A DNA stretch of 64,000 nucleotides from contig JABXHY010000036.1 of assembly GCA_013373375.1 (NCBI GenBank), positions 34,369 through 98,368 of the forward strand, in the 5' to 3' direction. The notes under the pieces are model-generated. The model saw nothing but the letters and a program-made list of their open reading frames with translations. It did not search any database and was not told the origin of the DNA. How positions within the stretch are numbered: position 1 is the first letter of the stretch; each line of letters begins with the position of its first letter. Made by a program: the position numbers and the translations under genes. Shown one piece after another: positions 41,285-50,088 of the stretch. Source of the DNA: Gammaproteobacteria bacterium. Its GTDB lineage: Bacteria > Pseudomonadota > Gammaproteobacteria > Enterobacterales > Kangiellaceae.

Positions 41285-42127
41285 TCATTTTAAGTGCAAA
41301 TCGAAACAATCTCTATCTTCTAAAAAGGTGAAAAGAGAACGACTTTGCTTTAAATGCTGCAGGCTAAGCTCTGCAGTAATTAACTCGGTTGCACCAAGCT
41401 TTGCATGAGCCAATGTCTCTCCAACAGGATCGAGAACTTGTGACTCGCCAACATATAACCAATCGTTGCCATCCTCACCGACCCGATTAACTCCAATCAC
41501 ATAACTCAAATTTTCAATAGCCCTGGCTTTAAGTAAAGCATTCCAGTGATGAATCCGGGGCTTTGGCCAAGAAGCTACATTAAGCAAAACATCGTAATCA
41601 TCCTGATTGCGACAAAATACCGGAAACCTTAAGTCGTAACAGGTTTGAACCAAAAAAGTGAAACCTCGAAAGTCAATTGTGACTCGATAGTTTCCAGGCT
41701 TGATTACTTTTCGTTCAGCACCAAAAAGATGAACTTTATCGTAGTAAGACACTAAATTGTCGTGTTCAGGAGTAACCCAATACAGCCGGTTAAATATACC
41801 ATTATCGGTTTTGGTTTTTACGGAACCGACAACAGCGGCATCTAATTCTTGCGCTAATCTTGCCATCCATTGATAGCTGTCACCTTTATAAGGTTCACTT
41901 TCAATTTCATTTAACGAAAATCCACTGGCGAACATTTCAGGCAAGACAAGTAGATCACAACTATCTTTGGATAAACTATTTTGTTGAATAATCGACTCTA
42001 TCAACTGTCGACTTTTTATTGGCTCATTCCAAATTGGCGCGAATTGAAGGCAAGCGATTCTTAAGTTATCGCTTTTAACCGAAGAGTTTAACGATAATTT
42101 GGTCGCTTGTTTTTTTATAACTGACAT
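41285..42127 (-). CDS. yafV: Omega-amidase, carbon-nitrogen hydrolase (YafV-like)
   Basis: A 280-residue nitrilase-superfamily protein with the Glu-Lys-Cys triad: Glu in LVLPEMFASGFS, Lys in YYDKVHLFG and Cys in VQTCYDLRFPVFCR. YafV-type enzymes hydrolyse alpha-keto acid amides such as 2-oxoglutaramate, made by glutamine transaminases. The first 20 residues are longer than in YafV and without clear family match. Its start overlaps the end of the methionine aminotransferase gene by 13 bases, so it is translated with that enzyme: one removes the amino group, the other the amide. Confidence 0.88.
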   Translation of the reverse strand: MSVIKKQATKLSLNSSVKSDNLRIACLQFAPIWNEPIKSRQLIESIIQQNSLSKDSCDLLVLPEMFASGFSLNEIESEPYKGDSYQWMARLAQELDAAVVGSVKTKTDNGIFNRLYWVTPEHDNLVSYYDKVHLFGAERKVIKPGNYRVTIDFRGFTFLVQTCYDLRFPVFCRNQDDYDVLLNVASWPKPRIHHWNALLKARAIENLSYVIGVNRVGEDGNDWLYVGESQVLDPVGETLAHAKLGATELITAELSLQHLKQSRSLFTFLEDRDCFDLHLK

Positions 42128-43254
42128 AATCGCTCCGCCGACTTGGTCAAAGTCTCTTCATTTTTTGCAAAACATAATCTTGCCAAAGATTGTTGCTTTT
42201 CCTCTGAGTAAAAAACCGAAATTGGAATAACCGCCACACCATGGTGTTGAGTTAACCATTGGGCAAACTCAAGTTCGCTTAATTTACTCACAGCGGAATA
42301 GTTCACCAGTTGAAAGTAAGTGCCACTACAGTCAAGTAGCTCCAACCGACTGGGTTCGAGAGCTTTTCGTAAATGATCACGTTTTTGCTGGTAAAACTCT
42401 GGTAATTGTTGCCAGGCTTCCGGGTGAACTTCCAGCATATCTGCAATTGCTGCTTGCAATGGAGTGCTAGTACAAAACGTTAAATATTGATGTATTTTTC
42501 GAAATTCTACTGTCAAGTTTTGGGGAGCAATACAATAACCAACCTTCCATCCCGTAGTATGTAAAGTTTTGCCGAATGAACTTATAATAAAACTGCGCTC
42601 TGCTAGGTCAGGATAAAGGTTTACACTTTGATGCTGAAGGCCATCAAAAATTATATGTTCATAAACTTCATCACTTATCAAAATCAAGTTGTGCTTAAGC
42701 ACCCGTTGTTGCAGCAACTCCATTTGTTCTTGAGTGAGGACTGAACCGGTTGGATTATGGGGACTATTAATAATAATTAGTTTTGTTCGAGAATTTATCG
42801 ACTCATCAAGCCGCTGAAAATCTATTTCAAATTTATTGTTGAGCGGAATATGAACGGCTCTTCCACCAGCCAAACGAATAGCTGGGTCGTAACTGTCGTA
42901 AGCAGGATCAAACACAATCGCCTCGTCACCCACATTCACCACGGCATTAATAGCTGCGAATAATGCTTCAGTCGCACCAGAAGTGACGGTCACTTCTGAC
43001 ATTGAATCTATGGCTCGCTGATAATGTTGTGCGGTCTTTCTGGCTATTTGATCGCAAAGGGCTGGCAGCCCCGACATGGGTGCGTATTGATTCAAATCAT
43101 TTCGAACATAGTGATCGACACGCTCCTTTAGATATGGGTGGCATTGAAAGTCAGGAAACCCCTGAGATAGATTTATTGCATTAGTTTCACTCGCCAATTT
43201 CGACATGCTCGTAAATATTGTTGTTCCAACATCGGGCAATTTACTGTTAATCAT
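42115..43254 (-). CDS. ybdL: Methionine/glutamine aminotransferase (YbdL-like)
   Basis: A 379-residue class I PLP aminotransferase with NLSQGFPDF at the N-terminus, NSPHNPTGSV, ISDEVYEHIIFDG and SSFGKTLHTTGWKVGY containing the PLP lysine. YbdL prefers methionine and aromatic amino acids and uses glutamine-like donors. Its stop is inside the omega-amidase gene (13-base overlap), a paired arrangement also seen in other bacteria. Working together they would convert the keto acid of methionine back to methionine while pulling the reaction with the amidase. The starting ATG has a weak ribosome site. Confidence 0.9.
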   Translation of the reverse strand: MINSKLPDVGTTIFTSMSKLASETNAINLSQGFPDFQCHPYLKERVDHYVRNDLNQYAPMSGLPALCDQIARKTAQHYQRAIDSMSEVTVTSGATEALFAAINAVVNVGDEAIVFDPAYDSYDPAIRLAGGRAVHIPLNNKFEIDFQRLDESINSRTKLIIINSPHNPTGSVLTQEQMELLQQRVLKHNLILISDEVYEHIIFDGLQHQSVNLYPDLAERSFIISSFGKTLHTTGWKVGYCIAPQNLTVEFRKIHQYLTFCTSTPLQAAIADMLEVHPEAWQQLPEFYQQKRDHLRKALEPSRLELLDCSGTYFQLVNYSAVSKLSELEFAQWLTQHHGVAVIPISVFYSEEKQQSLARLCFAKNEETLTKSAERLCQL

Positions 43255-43484
43255 TTATTTCTCAATCAATTTGCTTACGGTCACTTAATCTTATTTAACC
43301 TTAGTTCGCTCGAATAATTTCATTAATCACTTTGAAACCTGTTACCCACCAACGACTCAGTTTAATACTTAATTTCCGAAAAATTCGAAGTCCGAAATTT
43401 ACGCGGAATGAGATTTAATTTAATAATGGTAAGACACGCTAAGATAATAACAATGATTTGATGAGGCGACAGCCATTACATTGC

Positions 43485-43516
43485 AAAAAACCCGCATGAC
43501 TTGGTCATACGGGTTT
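43485..43516 (-). terminator. Terminator of the hsp20 pair
   Basis: AAACCCGCATGAC (43488-43500) and GTCATACGGGTTT (43504-43516) form a 13-position stem with one mismatch and a TTG loop, with a T-run on the minus strand (TTTTTTG). It lies 22 bases beyond the stop of the downstream hsp20 gene. Confidence 0.88.
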
Positions 43517-43537
43517 AATAATATTTTTTATGGACGG

Positions 43538-44020
43538 TTAATGACCTGATTGCACAGGAATTTTTCGAGATTCTTGTGCTACTTGCTTTGGAATATACAA
43601 ACTTAATATTCCACGCTTGTAAGATGCCTTAGCGCCCTCACTGTCGACTTTTTCCGGCAACATGAATTGTCGGGAAAAACTGCCGTAAGCCCGCTCTTGC
43701 AGCAAATAATTTTTATCTTTCGTTTCGTGTTCAAATTCCCGTTCGCCACTGATAGTTAAGAGCTGCCCCTGAATATCAACGTGCAAATGTTTTTCATCAA
43801 TTCCTGGTACCTCTAATTTTAATTGAATCGCTTCACTATCGTCGGTCATTTCGCAAGACAACACTCCCCAGCGAACACTATTAGACAGGTCACTGTTGGA
43901 CGGGTTTGACTTAAAGTGCGTCACGGCATTACTGGCTGAGTGCCATAAATGCTGCCAGCCCTCAGCTACTGAATGTGCAGCGCGTCGAAACCCTGAGTTT
44001 AAATGGTCAAAATAGGACAT
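43538..44020 (-). CDS. Hsp20-family small heat-shock protein (second of a pair)
   Basis: 160 residues. The alpha-crystallin domain spans about 55-150: IQLKLEVPGIDEKHLHVDIQGQLLTISGERE and YGSFSRQFMLPEKVDSEGAKASYKRGILSLYIPK (the GxL-like motif is GILSLYIPK). The N-terminal 50 residues are variable and helical, with no IxI tail motif visible except RKIPVQSG, where RKIPV fits. These proteins hold denatured client proteins. It lies 62 bases downstream of the other hsp20 gene and is probably co-transcribed, ending in a terminator. Confidence 0.9.
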   Translation of the reverse strand: MSYFDHLNSGFRRAAHSVAEGWQHLWHSASNAVTHFKSNPSNSDLSNSVRWGVLSCEMTDDSEAIQLKLEVPGIDEKHLHVDIQGQLLTISGEREFEHETKDKNYLLQERAYGSFSRQFMLPEKVDSEGAKASYKRGILSLYIPKQVAQESRKIPVQSGH

Positions 44021-44082
44021 AGAGTTACTCCTTAAAAGACTGTTGTCACCTTCAAATAATTAAACAATGTTCAACAAAGCAC

Positions 44083-44532
44083 TTATTGTTCAATTTTTAT
44101 TTTTCGAGTAGACGGCGTTTCTGTTTTAGGTAATGTAATCTCCAACACTCCGTTATTGGCTTTGGCGGCAATTGCATCAGCGTCAACATTTTCAGGCAAT
44201 GCAAACGAACGAAAGAAGCTTCCATAACTGCGCTCAACACGATGAACGCCTTCCTGTTCAGAGTCTTTTTCCTGTCGCCTTTCGCCCTTAATCGTTAATT
44301 GTCCATTTCGTGCGGCAACATCAATATCAGCAGGGTTAACGCCAGGAATGTCAGCGACAACCAAAAACGCTTTGTCATTTTCTTTTATATCGACAGCAGG
44401 CCTCCAAGCACCTGCAAAGGAAGACAAGCCATCGACGTCTTCGTCACTGGCCATTCGGCGATCGAATAATTGGTTAATGTCGCGATGGAGTTGGTCAAAC
44501 ATTGACCATGGTTGATATTTCATTAAGCTCAT
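44083..44532 (-). CDS. Hsp20-family small heat-shock protein (first of a pair)
   Basis: 149 residues with the classic bacterial form: MSLMKYQPWSMFDQLHRDINQLF at the N-terminus, AVDIKENDKAFLVVADIPGVNPADIDVAARNGQLTIKGERR in the domain, and YGSFFRSFALPENVDADAIAAKANNGVLEITLPKTE at the end, followed by RKIKIE (I-x-I tail). It differs from the other copy by about half its residues, so the pair is an old duplication. An FNR/Anr-like box with a suitably spaced -10 lies about 130-175 bases upstream; no clear sigma32 promoter was found by eye. Confidence 0.92.
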   Translation of the reverse strand: MSLMKYQPWSMFDQLHRDINQLFDRRMASDEDVDGLSSFAGAWRPAVDIKENDKAFLVVADIPGVNPADIDVAARNGQLTIKGERRQEKDSEQEGVHRVERSYGSFFRSFALPENVDADAIAAKANNGVLEITLPKTETPSTRKIKIEQ

Positions 44533-44664
44533 GGTGCACCTCTCATAAATTGGTATTCACAAACAGCACTGCTGCTCTGAGAGTTATCATTGCCTAGAAC
44601 CAGTACTGTTTGATTAATGTCAAAATGTCAGGTTTCGCAAGACAGCTTAACTTTGCTATCGATC

Positions 44665-44706
44665 ATTTTATGCGCTGCTGAGTCAAGGCTTGTTGACCAG
44701 GATCAA
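44665..44706 (-). promoter_or_regulatory. FNR/Anr-type box and promoter for the hsp20 pair
   Basis: TTGACCAGGATCAA (44693-44706) matches TTGAT-N4-ATCAA in 9 of 10. Reading on the minus strand, TAAAAT (44665-44670) is a 5-of-6 -10 hexamer predicting a start at 44658, so the box centre is at -41.5 for the hsp20 direction. The same distance on the plus strand lacks a -10. Confidence 0.6.
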
Positions 44707-44899
44707 AATTGCTCCTAATTTGGACCCAAACCTTCTAATTTAGATGATTTTTTTCATTTTTTGTGCGCCGCAACCAAAAATTTCATATATAATTACCGCA
44801 CGCATAATCCCGAGTGGATAACAATCAGCGAAATGCTTTGAGCCGCTCTCGTTTTAATTTTTGGAGAATGCTCTTTTCAAGGTATAAAACTGTTAACTC

Positions 44900-44941
44900 T
44901 TGATCTAAATCAGGAAAACGAGATTATCTTGAGGGCACAAT
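44900..44941 (+). promoter_or_regulatory. FNR/Anr-type box and promoter of the cbb3 oxidase operon
   Basis: TTGATCTAAATCAG (44900-44913) matches TTGAT-N4-ATCAA in 9 of 10. CACAAT (44936-44941, 4 of 6) is at the class II spacing, giving a start at 44948, 33 bases before the ccoN ATG, and a box centre at -41.5. Control of cbb3 by FNR/Anr is well known in related bacteria. Confidence 0.75.
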
Positions 44942-44980
44942 CCCATCGTCGTTAAACCTTTAAAAAATCTGGAACCAAAT

Positions 44981-46408
44981 ATGACTGAAACACACGCACC
45001 GTCCTACAACTATACAGTTGTGCGACGATTTGCCGTTATGACTGTGATATGGGGTATTGTGGGCATGGCTGTCGGTGTGCTAATCGCCGCACAATTGCTT
45101 TGGCCTGAACTCAATTTCGATATCCCATGGCTGACGTACTCACGACTTCGTCCGTTACATACCAACGCGGTTATTTTTGCATTTGGTGGATGTGCGTTAA
45201 TGTGTACATCGCTGTATGTGGTTCAACGAACCTGCCAGGCGCCACTTTTCAGTAACTTCCTCGCTGGATTTGTGTTCTGGGGCTGGCAATTGGTTATCGT
45301 ATTGGCGGCAATTTCCCTTCCACTAGGTTTCACTTCTGGAAAAGAATACGCTGAGTTGGAATGGCCAATTGATATTCTAATTACCCTAGTGTGGGTCGCC
45401 TATGCGATAGTCTTTTTCGGAACAATAATGAAACGAAAAAGCCCTCACATTTACGTCGCCAATTGGTTTTACGGTGCCTTCATATTAACAGTCGCTATTC
45501 TTCATTTGGTTAACAGCGCCGCCATCCCTCTCAGTTTCACGAAATCTTATTCAATGTACGCCGGTGCAGTTGATGCGATGATTCAGTGGTGGTATGGGCA
45601 CAACGCGGTTGGATTTTTCTTAACCGCTGGTTTCCTTGGGATGATGTACTACTACGTACCAAAGCAAGCTGGCCGTCCAGTTTACTCTTACCGTTTATCG
45701 ATCGTTCACTTCTGGGCATTAGTATCGATTTACATGTGGGCCGGTCCTCATCACCTTCACTTCACGGCATTACCTGATTGGGCACAGTCGCTCGGAATGA
45801 TCATGTCAATTATCCTGCTTGCGCCTTCATGGGGAGGCATGATCAATGGAATAATGACACTTTCTGGCGCGTGGCATAAGTTACGCACCGACCCAATTTT
45901 AAAATTCCTCATCGTTTCGCTTTCGTTCTACGGTATGTCGACATTCGAAGGTCCTATGATGTCGATAAAAACAGTTAACGCTTTATCGCATTACACAGAA
46001 TGGACAATCGGTCATGTTCACTCAGGTGCTCTTGGTTGGGTCGCATTTATTTCGATTGGCGCGATGTATTACATGTTGCCAAGAATGTTCGGACAAAAAG
46101 AAATGTACAGCGTTAAATTGATTAACTGGCATTTCTGGGTCGCGACCGTTGGCGTTGTACTTTACATTGCCGCCATGTGGATCGCTGGCGTAATGGAAGG
46201 TTTGATGTGGCGCGCCTTTAATGATGACGGAACGCTAACTTACAGTTTTGTTCAGTCACTAGAAGCTAAATACCCTTACTATGCCATTCGACTAGTCGGC
46301 GGTGCATTATTTTTAAGTGGTATGTTCATCATGGCCTACAACATGCTGAAAACTATTTACGCACCCAAACCGAGTTCTGCTGATCAAACTCAACCAGCGG
46401 TTGCCTAA
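44981..46408 (+). CDS. ccoN: Cytochrome cbb3 oxidase subunit I
   Basis: A 475-residue catalytic subunit with about 12 membrane segments. The haem and copper histidines lie in motifs such as [69 protein letters not shown] and [10 protein letters not shown]. It reduces oxygen to water and pumps protons with very high oxygen affinity, suiting micro-oxic growth. CcoNs are about this length. It is the first gene of the ccoNOQP operon, starting 33 bases after the predicted FNR-dependent start. Confidence 0.96.
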   Translation: MTETHAPSYNYTVVRRFAVMTVIWGIVGMAVGVLIAAQLLWPELNFDIPWLTYSRLRPLHTNAVIFAFGGCALMCTSLYVVQRTCQAPLFSNFLAGFVFWGWQLVIVLAAISLPLGFTSGKEYAELEWPIDILITLVWVAYAIVFFGTIMKRKSPHIYVANWFYGAFILTVAILHLVNSAAIPLSFTKSYSMYAGAVDAMIQWWYGHNAVGFFLTAGFLGMMYYYVPKQAGRPVYSYRLSIVHFWALVSIYMWAGPHHLHFTALPDWAQSLGMIMSIILLAPSWGGMINGIMTLSGAWHKLRTDPILKFLIVSLSFYGMSTFEGPMMSIKTVNALSHYTEWTIGHVHSGALGWVAFISIGAMYYMLPRMFGQKEMYSVKLINWHFWVATVGVVLYIAAMWIAGVMEGLMWRAFNDDGTLTYSFVQSLEAKYPYYAIRLVGGALFLSGMFIMAYNMLKTIYAPKPSSADQTQPAVA

Positions 46409-46419
46409 GGAGAGCCAAG

Positions 46420-47025
46420 ATGAAACATGAAACTATTGAAAAAAACATCGGCTTAATGGGTTTGTTAACGTTAATCGTTATCAGCTTTGGTGGCCTGGCA
46501 GAAATCGTCCCTTTGTTCTTTTTAAAAGAAACCACTGAGCCAGTGGAAGACCTTAAGCCTTACACAGCTCTGCAAATGGAAGGTCGTGACATTTATATTC
46601 GTGAAGGTTGCAATACCTGTCACTCTCAAATGGTTCGCCCATTTCGCGCAGAAACGGAACGTTATGGCAGTTACTCAGTCGCTGGGGAACATGTTTGGGA
46701 ACATCCTTTTTTATGGGGTTCAAAACGAACGGGGCCAGATTTAGCTCGAGTTGGTGGTCGTTACAGTGATGAGTGGCATCGCGTTCATCTTATTAATCCC
46801 AGAGACGTAGTACCAGAATCCAATATGCCAGGGTTCCCTTGGTTAGCAGAAAACAAACTTGACGGTGAATTAACTGCAGACAAAATTCGAATTTTTAAAG
46901 AGCATTTTGGCGTGCCCTATTCCGATGAGGATGTGGCAAACGCAAAGGCTGAAGTTGAAGGCAAAACTGAACTTGATGCAGTGGTTGCTTACCTCCAGTC
47001 TCTTGGCCATGCAGCACCTAAATAG
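46420..47025 (+). CDS. ccoO: Cytochrome cbb3 oxidase subunit II (monohaem cytochrome c)
   Basis: 201 residues. One membrane anchor (about 12-33) precedes the mono-haem c domain with [29 protein letters not shown] (haem attachment CNTCH) and the axial Met in [35 protein letters not shown] is the CcoO signature. AAGGAG is well placed before its ATG; it follows ccoN by 11 bases. It passes electrons from CcoP to CcoN. Confidence 0.96.
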   Translation: MKHETIEKNIGLMGLLTLIVISFGGLAEIVPLFFLKETTEPVEDLKPYTALQMEGRDIYIREGCNTCHSQMVRPFRAETERYGSYSVAGEHVWEHPFLWGSKRTGPDLARVGGRYSDEWHRVHLINPRDVVPESNMPGFPWLAENKLDGELTADKIRIFKEHFGVPYSDEDVANAKAEVEGKTELDAVVAYLQSLGHAAPK

Positions 47026-47034
47026 GCAAGCATA

Positions 47035-47229
47035 ATGGACATGAATACTTTTCGAGGCCTTGAAACAGTAGCTCTACTGGTGCTTTTTATTGGCCTTGTG
47101 ATTTGGGCGTACTCGAGTAAGCGTAAGAAAGATTTCGATGAAGCGGCAAACATGCCACTTAACGAAGACGATGATGGTATCGATCACTCAATGAACGCAG
47201 CAAAAAAGCAAAAGAATCAAGGTGAATAA
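47035..47229 (+). CDS. ccoQ: Cytochrome cbb3 oxidase small subunit CcoQ
   Basis: 64 residues with one membrane segment (TVALLVLFIGLVIWAYSSKRKKDFDEAANMPL), typical of CcoQ/FixQ, followed by an acidic, Gln/Lys-rich tail (NEDDDGIDHSMNAAKKQK). CcoQ helps stabilise CcoP in the complex. It lies 9 bases after ccoO, in the standard operon order N-O-Q-P. The start ATG at 47035 has only a weak ribosome site (GGCAAGCATA); ATG at 47041 is an alternative. Confidence 0.9.
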   Translation: MDMNTFRGLETVALLVLFIGLVIWAYSSKRKKDFDEAANMPLNEDDDGIDHSMNAAKKQKNQGE

Positions 47230-47230
47230 C

Positions 47231-48118
47231 ATGAATGACATGAGTAACTTTTGGAGTTGGTGGATCATAGTTATCGTGGCCATCATTATTTTTGGCAGCT
47301 TTATTGTTCTGCACTTAACTCGCAAAATGGAAGATAACGGCGAAGAAACAACAGGCCATGTTTACGATGGTATCGAAGAATATAATAATCCACTCCCTTT
47401 GTGGTGGCTGAATATGTTTTACCTAACTTTAGCCTTTGGGATTGGTTACTTGTTTCTTTATCCAGGTCTTGGCGCTTACAAAGGCTATTTAGAATGGAGC
47501 AAAGAATCGAACTATCAAGAAGAAGTGGCCGAAGCTGAGGCAAAATACGGCCCACTGTTTGCTCAATACCTTAATCAACCTATTCCCGCGCTAATTGAAA
47601 ATGAACAAGCAATGGACATGGGAAAAAGAATATTCCTTAATGTTTGCGCAGCTTGCCACGGCAGCGATGCTGCGGGAGCGCCAGGATTTCCTAACTTAAC
47701 CGACGATATTTGGTTATACGGTGGTTCTCCAGAAAAAATTACCGAAACCTTAGTTAACGGTCGAAATGGCATGATGACAGCATTTGGCGAGCAACTGAAC
47801 GAAGAGCAAATTACTCAACTGACCAGTTACGTTGTAAGCCTTTCTGGAAGACAGGCTCCGGAGCAAGAAGTTGCGGAAGGCGGAAAGCTATTTGCGCAAA
47901 ATTGCGTTGCCTGCCACGGAGCAGATGCAAAAGGAAATCAAGCATTAGGTGCTCCTAACTTAACCGATAACGACTGGTTATACGGTCGCTCTCGAAAAGT
48001 TATTGCGCGAACGATTCGAAATGGTCGTCAAGGAAATATGCCTGCCCATCAGGAAATTCTTGGTGATGCGAAACTGCACTTAGTCGCAGCATACGTGTAT
48101 AGCCTTTCGAATAAATAA
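47231..48118 (+). CDS. ccoP: Cytochrome cbb3 oxidase subunit III (dihaem cytochrome c)
   Basis: About 295 residues: two N-terminal membrane segments (about 9-28 and 56-76) and two cytochrome c domains with CAACH and CVACH, each with a GxPGFPNLTD-like segment and axial Met residues. YNNPLPLWWLNMFYLT is the CcoP signature. AAGGTGA lies just before ATG 47231; the GTG at 47222 is less likely because it lies within the end of ccoQ. It is the electron entry subunit of the oxidase. Confidence 0.95.
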   Translation: MNDMSNFWSWWIIVIVAIIIFGSFIVLHLTRKMEDNGEETTGHVYDGIEEYNNPLPLWWLNMFYLTLAFGIGYLFLYPGLGAYKGYLEWSKESNYQEEVAEAEAKYGPLFAQYLNQPIPALIENEQAMDMGKRIFLNVCAACHGSDAAGAPGFPNLTDDIWLYGGSPEKITETLVNGRNGMMTAFGEQLNEEQITQLTSYVVSLSGRQAPEQEVAEGGKLFAQNCVACHGADAKGNQALGAPNLTDNDWLYGRSRKVIARTIRNGRQGNMPAHQEILGDAKLHLVAAYVYSLSNK

Positions 48119-48129
48119 CCGAGAAGTTG

Positions 48130-48154
48130 AAGCGTGGCTTAGCGCCACGCTTTA
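48130..48154 (+). terminator. Hairpin between ccoP and ccoG
   Basis: AAGCGTGGC (48130-48138) and GCCACGCTT (48144-48152) pair perfectly over 9 bp with a TTAGC loop; only a short T-run follows. It lies in a 49-base gap and may attenuate transcription into the assembly genes or stabilise the upstream message. Confidence 0.6.
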
Positions 48155-48167
48155 GTTAAGGTGAAAA

Positions 48168-49565
48168 ATGTCTGACCCTAACAAGCAAGTCAAACGCACT
48201 CGAGACCTGTACCAAAAAGCAGAAAAAATTTATCCGCGGCAGGTTCACGGTATTTTTGCCAGACTACGGGTATTATCCGTGTGGGCGTTACTTGGATTTT
48301 TTTATATTGGCCCTTGGCTTACCTGGAATGGTCGTCAGGCCATTTTGCTTGATCTTCCAGCACGACAATTTCATTTATTTGGCATTACGTTCTGGCCGCA
48401 AGACTTTATATTTCTCACGGCACTCCTAATAATTGCAGCCTTAGCTTTATTCTTTTTTACCTCGTTAGCCGGTCGTCTTTGGTGTGGCTTTGCCTGCCCT
48501 CAAACAGTGTGGACGGAAACCTTCATCTGGATAGAGCGATTTGTTGAAGGCGATCGAAATCAACGGATAAAGCTAGACAAAGCGCCTTGGTCAATTAATA
48601 AAGTGTTCACGAAATCAACCAAGCATTTTTTATGGCTATCTTTCTCTCTTTTCACGGGTTACACCTTTGTTGGTTACTTTTCCCCTATTAAAGAACTCAC
48701 CGTTCATTTAATCGAATGGAATCTGGGTCCTTGGGAGATGTTTTGGGTATTTTTCTATTCGTTTGCCACTTACGGTAATGCAGGATTTTTACGTGAACAA
48801 GTATGTCTTTACATGTGCCCTTACGCTCGCTTTCAAAGCGTAATGTTTGATGAAGACACCTTAGTCATTGCCTACGATGAAAAACGTGGAGAACAACGAG
48901 GCCACCGTAAAAAGAGTGACAATGAGTATCGAGAAAAAGGGCTCGGTGATTGCATTGACTGCAAACAATGCGTCCATGTATGCCCTACCGGTATCGACAT
49001 ACGAAAAGGATTACAATACGAGTGTATTGCCTGTGCCGCTTGCATCGATGTTTGTGATGACGTTATGGAAAAGATGGGCTATGAAAAAGGCTTGATTCGC
49101 TATTCCACAGAACATGCCATGAATGGCAAAGAAACAAAAATATTAAGACCTAAAACTCTATTGTATGGCGCATTATTAACTGGATTAATGATTGCCTTTT
49201 CGATTGCATTGGCTTTTCGAACACCTTTGGAAGTGGATATTATTCGTGACCGACAACGCTTATATGTCGAAACTCCAGAAGGTTTAATACAAAATGTCTA
49301 CACATTAAAAGTCGCCAATATGGCACAGTCCGACCACAGTTATGAAATAAGTGTCGACGGTCTTCCAGATATGAAACTTACAGGCGAAAAAGCTTTCTCG
49401 ATTTCTCCAGGTGAAGTAAAAACACTCACTTATCGAGTTGCGGTTGACCCTGGTGATTTGAAAAGAACCTCAAGTGAAATATTTTTTAAAGTCAGCTCTA
49501 CTGATGAAAAAGGTATTGAGCAGTCACAAGAAGCCCGCTTTATTGGTCCTGCTCTTGGCCGATAA
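48168..49565 (+). CDS. ccoG: Cytochrome c oxidase accessory protein CcoG (RdxA/FixG)
   Basis: A 465-residue membrane protein. About five membrane segments flank two 4Fe-4S cluster motifs, GDCIDCKQCVHVCPTGIDIRKG and ECIACAACIDVCDDVME (CxxCxxCxxxCP pattern). LWCGFACPQTVWTETFIWIERFVEGDR and EQVCLYMCPYARFQSVM are the CcoG signatures, and the C-terminal 150 residues form an IgG-like domain. CcoG is thought to reduce copper before its insertion into CcoN. It starts the cco assembly genes G-H-I-S, here interrupted by an extra gene before ccoS. Confidence 0.95.
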   Translation: MSDPNKQVKRTRDLYQKAEKIYPRQVHGIFARLRVLSVWALLGFFYIGPWLTWNGRQAILLDLPARQFHLFGITFWPQDFIFLTALLIIAALALFFFTSLAGRLWCGFACPQTVWTETFIWIERFVEGDRNQRIKLDKAPWSINKVFTKSTKHFLWLSFSLFTGYTFVGYFSPIKELTVHLIEWNLGPWEMFWVFFYSFATYGNAGFLREQVCLYMCPYARFQSVMFDEDTLVIAYDEKRGEQRGHRKKSDNEYREKGLGDCIDCKQCVHVCPTGIDIRKGLQYECIACAACIDVCDDVMEKMGYEKGLIRYSTEHAMNGKETKILRPKTLLYGALLTGLMIAFSIALAFRTPLEVDIIRDRQRLYVETPEGLIQNVYTLKVANMAQSDHSYEISVDGLPDMKLTGEKAFSISPGEVKTLTYRVAVDPGDLKRTSSEIFFKVSSTDEKGIEQSQEARFIGPALGR

Positions 49566-49590
49566 ACTCTAACAAATCGAACCATCACTT

Positions 49591-50088
49591 ATGAAACCAC
49601 AAAGAGAAGATACATCCCCCGGGTACAAACAATTTTGGCCATGGTTTATTTTTGGCATTCTTGGACTGTTTATTATTTTTAGTATAGTGAGAGTTTATAT
49701 AATTGTTCAGCAACCTCACCAAATGGTTACAGGCGACTACTTCAAAAAAGGTCTAGCGATCAACGAAACGAAAGGTCGTCAAAAAGTAGCAAGAACAATG
49801 GATTTAAAATTTAACGTAGAAGTGCAGGATGACCAGATAATTTTGCTGGTGAATCAACCAGTTGAAGAGAAGTTGATTTATATTTTTATGCAACACCCTG
49901 CTAAGTCCGATCAGGACTTTACATTAGTCTTTAATAAAAAAAGTTCAACAGAATTTTTTGCAGAATACGAAACGCTCGGCAATTTCAATTATCGTATTCG
50001 AGTTTACGAGCCCGATAACAAATGGGAAGTGCTCACTCGCTGGAACCCAGTGAAGACACCAAAGAATTTCATTTCCGCAAATGACTGA
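49591..50088 (+). CDS. ccoH: CcoH/FixH-family protein
   Basis: A 165-residue single-span membrane protein. An N-terminal span (about 16-38, FGILGLFIIFSIVRVYIIVQQ) precedes a periplasmic domain with MVTGDYFKKGLAINETKGRQ, matching FixH. CcoH stabilises early cbb3 assembly intermediates. Its last 8 bases overlap the start of ccoI, so translation is coupled. The position between G and I is standard. Confidence 0.88.
   Translation: MKPQREDTSPGYKQFWPWFIFGILGLFIIFSIVRVYIIVQQPHQMVTGDYFKKGLAINETKGRQKVARTMDLKFNVEVQDDQIILLVNQPVEEKLIYIFMQHPAKSDQDFTLVFNKKSSTEFFAEYETLGNFNYRIRVYEPDNKWEVLTRWNPVKTPKNFISAND

Larger units (their letters stand above)
44533..44980. other. Divergent regulatory region between hsp20 and ccoN
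   Basis: 450 bases with no ORF I would call. It contains the two FNR/Anr-like boxes listed separately, and otherwise AT-rich sequence. The stretch around 44750-44850 has no feature I recognise. Confidence 0.5.

Noticed and set aside
44533..44700. Sigma32 heat-shock promoter for the hsp20 pair
   Set aside because: CTTGA-like elements occur but no CCCCAT-type -10 at the right spacing; the FNR-type arrangement fits better.
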